The notes beneath the pieces were generated by a model, which saw only the letters and a list, made by a program, of their open reading frames with translations, was not told the DNA's origin and ran no database searches. From CAVALG01 sp963656085 (GTDB lineage Bacteria > Bacillota > Clostridia > Oscillospirales > Acutalibacteraceae): a stretch of DNA of 6,417 nucleotides. The position numbers and the translations under genes were made by a program. Positions 5,475 through 6,417 of the stretch are shown piece by piece. Position 1 is the stretch's first letter; every line of letters starts with the position of its first letter. The stretch spans positions 1 through 6,417 of the forward strand of contig CAVKHV010000079.1 of the NCBI GenBank assembly GCA_963656085.1, read 5' to 3'.

Positions 5475-5755
5475 TAGACGTTAGACTGTAGACGTTAGAC
5501 GTTAGACGTGGGTAACGGTAGTTTGAGCGCTGACGGTACGCACAGACTCTTGTCGCCCTCTGACGAGGGTGCGGGTGTCCGGTGGACACCTCTGCGAAGC
5601 AGAAGCACCGACCGAGGCGGCAGCCGAGACGATGTCAAAACGAAGTTTTGACAGAGGGAGAGAAAAAACCGACGGTAAGAAAAAATTTAATGTCTGTTAT
5701 TAAAACTGCCGCTATCCACATCTACTGTCTAACATCTAATTTCTAACGTCTAGAA
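5475..5755. repeat. Complete palindromic element with five inverted heptads at each end
   Basis: This is the most complete copy: five TAGACGT-type units (5475-5509), left arm GGGTAACGGTAGTTTGAG (from 5510), a hairpin-rich core (5556-5652), AGAGGGAGAGAAAAAA, right arm ending ACTGCCGCTATCCACA (5705-5720), and five TCTA units (5721-5755). The core has stems CCCTC/GAGGG, GGTGTCC/GGACACC (5574-5590), TCTGC/GCAGA with GAA loop (5591-5603) and GTCAAAAC/GTTTTGAC with GAA loop (5634-5652). It is richer in hairpins than copy A, so the core looks like a mosaic. No coding capacity. Confidence 0.8.
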
Positions 5756-5884
5756 CGGGAGGTGGTGCGGCAGTGCCGCACCGGAGGGGGAGAAAAAACT
5801 ATTTGTAAGAAACATTCACTGTCTGTTATTAAAACTACCGCTATCCACATCTAATATCTAAAATCTAACGTCTAATGTCTGGTA
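5756..5884. repeat. Right-half element copy R with hairpin and five heptads
   Basis: CGGGAGGTG, a perfect 9-bp hairpin GGTGCGGCA/TGCCGCACC (5764-5782), then CGGAGGGGGAGAAAAAA, GTCTGTTATTAAAACT, CTATCCACA (5841-5849) and five TCTA-type units (5850-5884, the last degenerate as TCTGGTA). Joined to 5423-5474 it would recreate one normal element with the break in the small CCCCTGACGGGG stem. Confidence 0.75.
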
Positions 5885-5922
5885 TGCTCGCCCATATTAA
5901 CACGCTGCATTCTGCGCCGTCT

Positions 5923-6062
5923 GAAAACGAAGTTTTCCGCCGCGGTCGGACTTTTTCGGGGGCGGACAGCAGCCAAAGCCGCCTGTTGATGCAAAGAAAC
6001 TATCGTCAAGAAGAATTCACTGTCTATTATCCAAACTGCCGCCCACCGTAACTACAGTCTAA
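5923..6062. repeat. Degenerate outermost right-half copy
   Basis: It contains a perfect 6-bp hairpin GAAAAC/GTTTTC with GAA loop (5923-5937), followed by a stretch ending CACTGTCTATTATCCAAACTG (6019-6039, same as CACTGTCTGTTATTAAAACT in the copy before), CCGCCCACCGTA, and about two TCTA-type units. It fits as the partner of the divergent left half at 5351-5390. More decay than in the inner copies agrees with greater age. Confidence 0.55.
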
Positions 6063-6098
6063 GCAACCCCTATCAATCTTATACCTTTAAATTCCATT

Positions 6099-6126
6099 TA
6101 CATAAATCGTTTTTTTAATTTATGTA
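6099..6126. other. AT-rich 9-bp inverted repeat left of the DnaA boxes
   Basis: TACATAAAT (6099-6107) and ATTTATGTA (6118-6126) form a perfect 9-bp inverted repeat around a T-rich 10-base loop. The surrounding stretch is strongly AT-rich compared with the genes. It could be part of an unwinding element or a bidirectional terminator-like structure. Confidence 0.5.
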
Positions 6127-6143
6127 TAAAATTTTCTTCCACA

Positions 6144-6252
6144 TTATCCACTCGGTTATCAACATTAATTATTTGTAAAAACGCTTGTTTCAGCGGGCTT
6201 TTGGGGTGGAAAATTGAGTTAATGTGGATAACTGTGTGGATAATGTGGATAA
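6144..6252. other. DnaA-box cluster, oriC-like
   Basis: Three perfect boxes TGTGGATAA occur at 6223-6231, 6235-6243 and 6244-6252 (reverse complement of TTATCCACA). Two near-matches lie on the other strand: TTATCCACT (6144-6152) and TTATCAACA (6156-6164). The pairs 6144/6156 and 6223/6235 are both spaced 12 bp, giving a dyad arrangement. Such density next to AT-rich DNA is typical of a chromosomal origin or dnaA upstream region in Bacillota, or of a DnaA-dependent plasmid or phage origin. No dnaA, dnaN or rpmH reading frame is visible in the window, so the setting is unproven. Confidence 0.7.
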
Positions 6253-6283
6253 CTCACGGGTTTTGCAGGTTTACATAACACCG

Positions 6284-6307
6284 AAATATACATTTTAATG
6301 TATATTT
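6284..6307. other. Perfect 11-bp AT-rich palindrome right of the DnaA boxes
   Basis: AAATATACATT and AATGTATATTT pair fully across a TT centre, followed by more T (6308-6311) and flanked by CACCG and CGGCGTG that can extend the pairing with a bulge. It may be a rho-independent terminator with an unusually AT-rich stem, or an easily melted or extruded element beside the origin-like cluster. Confidence 0.5.
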
Positions 6308-6406
6308 TTTTCGGCGTGAAAATGGCTTTGCAGCGGGCAAATGCAGAAAATTTAAAAAACACAGGGCGAGAAAAATATTACCAAAATAAGGGGCAATAAA
6401 GCATTT

Positions 6407-6417
6407 TAGACATTAGA
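6407..6417. repeat. Start of another left-hand heptad array, cut by the window edge
   Basis: TTTTAGACATTAGA at the right edge matches the start of the left array at 5472 (GTTTTAGACGTTAGAC) in phase. A further element probably begins here and continues beyond the window. Confidence 0.4.

Noticed and set aside
5401..5589. 62-codon minus-strand frame with an internal peptide repeat
   Set aside because: The peptide repeat simply reflects the two left-half element copies. There is no ribosome site, and the DNA is structured repeat.
6214..6244. TTGAGT ... GATAAT as a dnaA-type promoter
   Set aside because: The spacer is 19 bp and the -10 is part of the DnaA boxes, so the match may be incidental. 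No downstream gene is visible to support it.

Overview
The window holds the head (capsid) module of a tailed phage or prophage, set between two blocks of dense, structured, non-coding repeats, with a cluster of DnaA boxes near the right edge. The likely host is a Clostridia-type Bacillota, probably near Oscillospiraceae/Eubacteriales. This rests on strong GGAGG-type ribosome sites, frequent TTG starts, GC-rich codon use in the genes, protein sequences that look like gut-Clostridia prophage proteins from memory, and interspersed palindromes of a kind common in those genomes. No database search was possible, so the taxon is an inference.

Layout. Positions 1-77 show nothing recognisable. Positions 78-454 carry repeat elements with terminal inverted repeats, a central hairpin and arrays of 7-bp repeats. 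Positions 468-5202 hold seven main genes on the + strand: portal, prohead protease (with a probable scaffold gene nested in frame inside its 3' end), a small decoration-like protein, an HK97-fold major capsid protein, and three small proteins in head-tail connector/adaptor/closure/tail-completion positions. The last three overlap or nearly abut. Positions 5215-5319 are a 15-unit heptad microsatellite. Positions 5351-6062 are a second, larger repeat block that reads as elements inserted inside each other. Positions 6099-6307 are AT-rich, with three perfect DnaA boxes on one strand, two near-matches on the other, and AT-rich inverted repeats on both sides. The final 11 bases look like the start of another repeat element.

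How the genes work together. The portal nucleates the prohead. The capsid protein assembles with help from the scaffold made from the protease gene. The protease (His and Ser in the expected motifs) then matures the shell, the small beta-rich protein may stabilise it, and the last three proteins would close the head and join a tail. No terminase, tail-tube, tape-measure, lysis or integrase gene lies in the window, and the module is cut off on both sides by repeats rather than by other phage genes. It could be a decayed prophage, a phage split by repeat invasion, or a head-only island.

Most notable points: (1) a three-layer nested arrangement of palindromic elements ending in arrays of usually exactly five heptads; (2) a lambda C/Nu3-like nested protease/scaffold start; (3) a protease gene whose coding frame extends 27 codons upstream of its first ATG to a position where ACG stands in place of a start codon; (4) an oriC-like DnaA-box cluster next to the capsid module.
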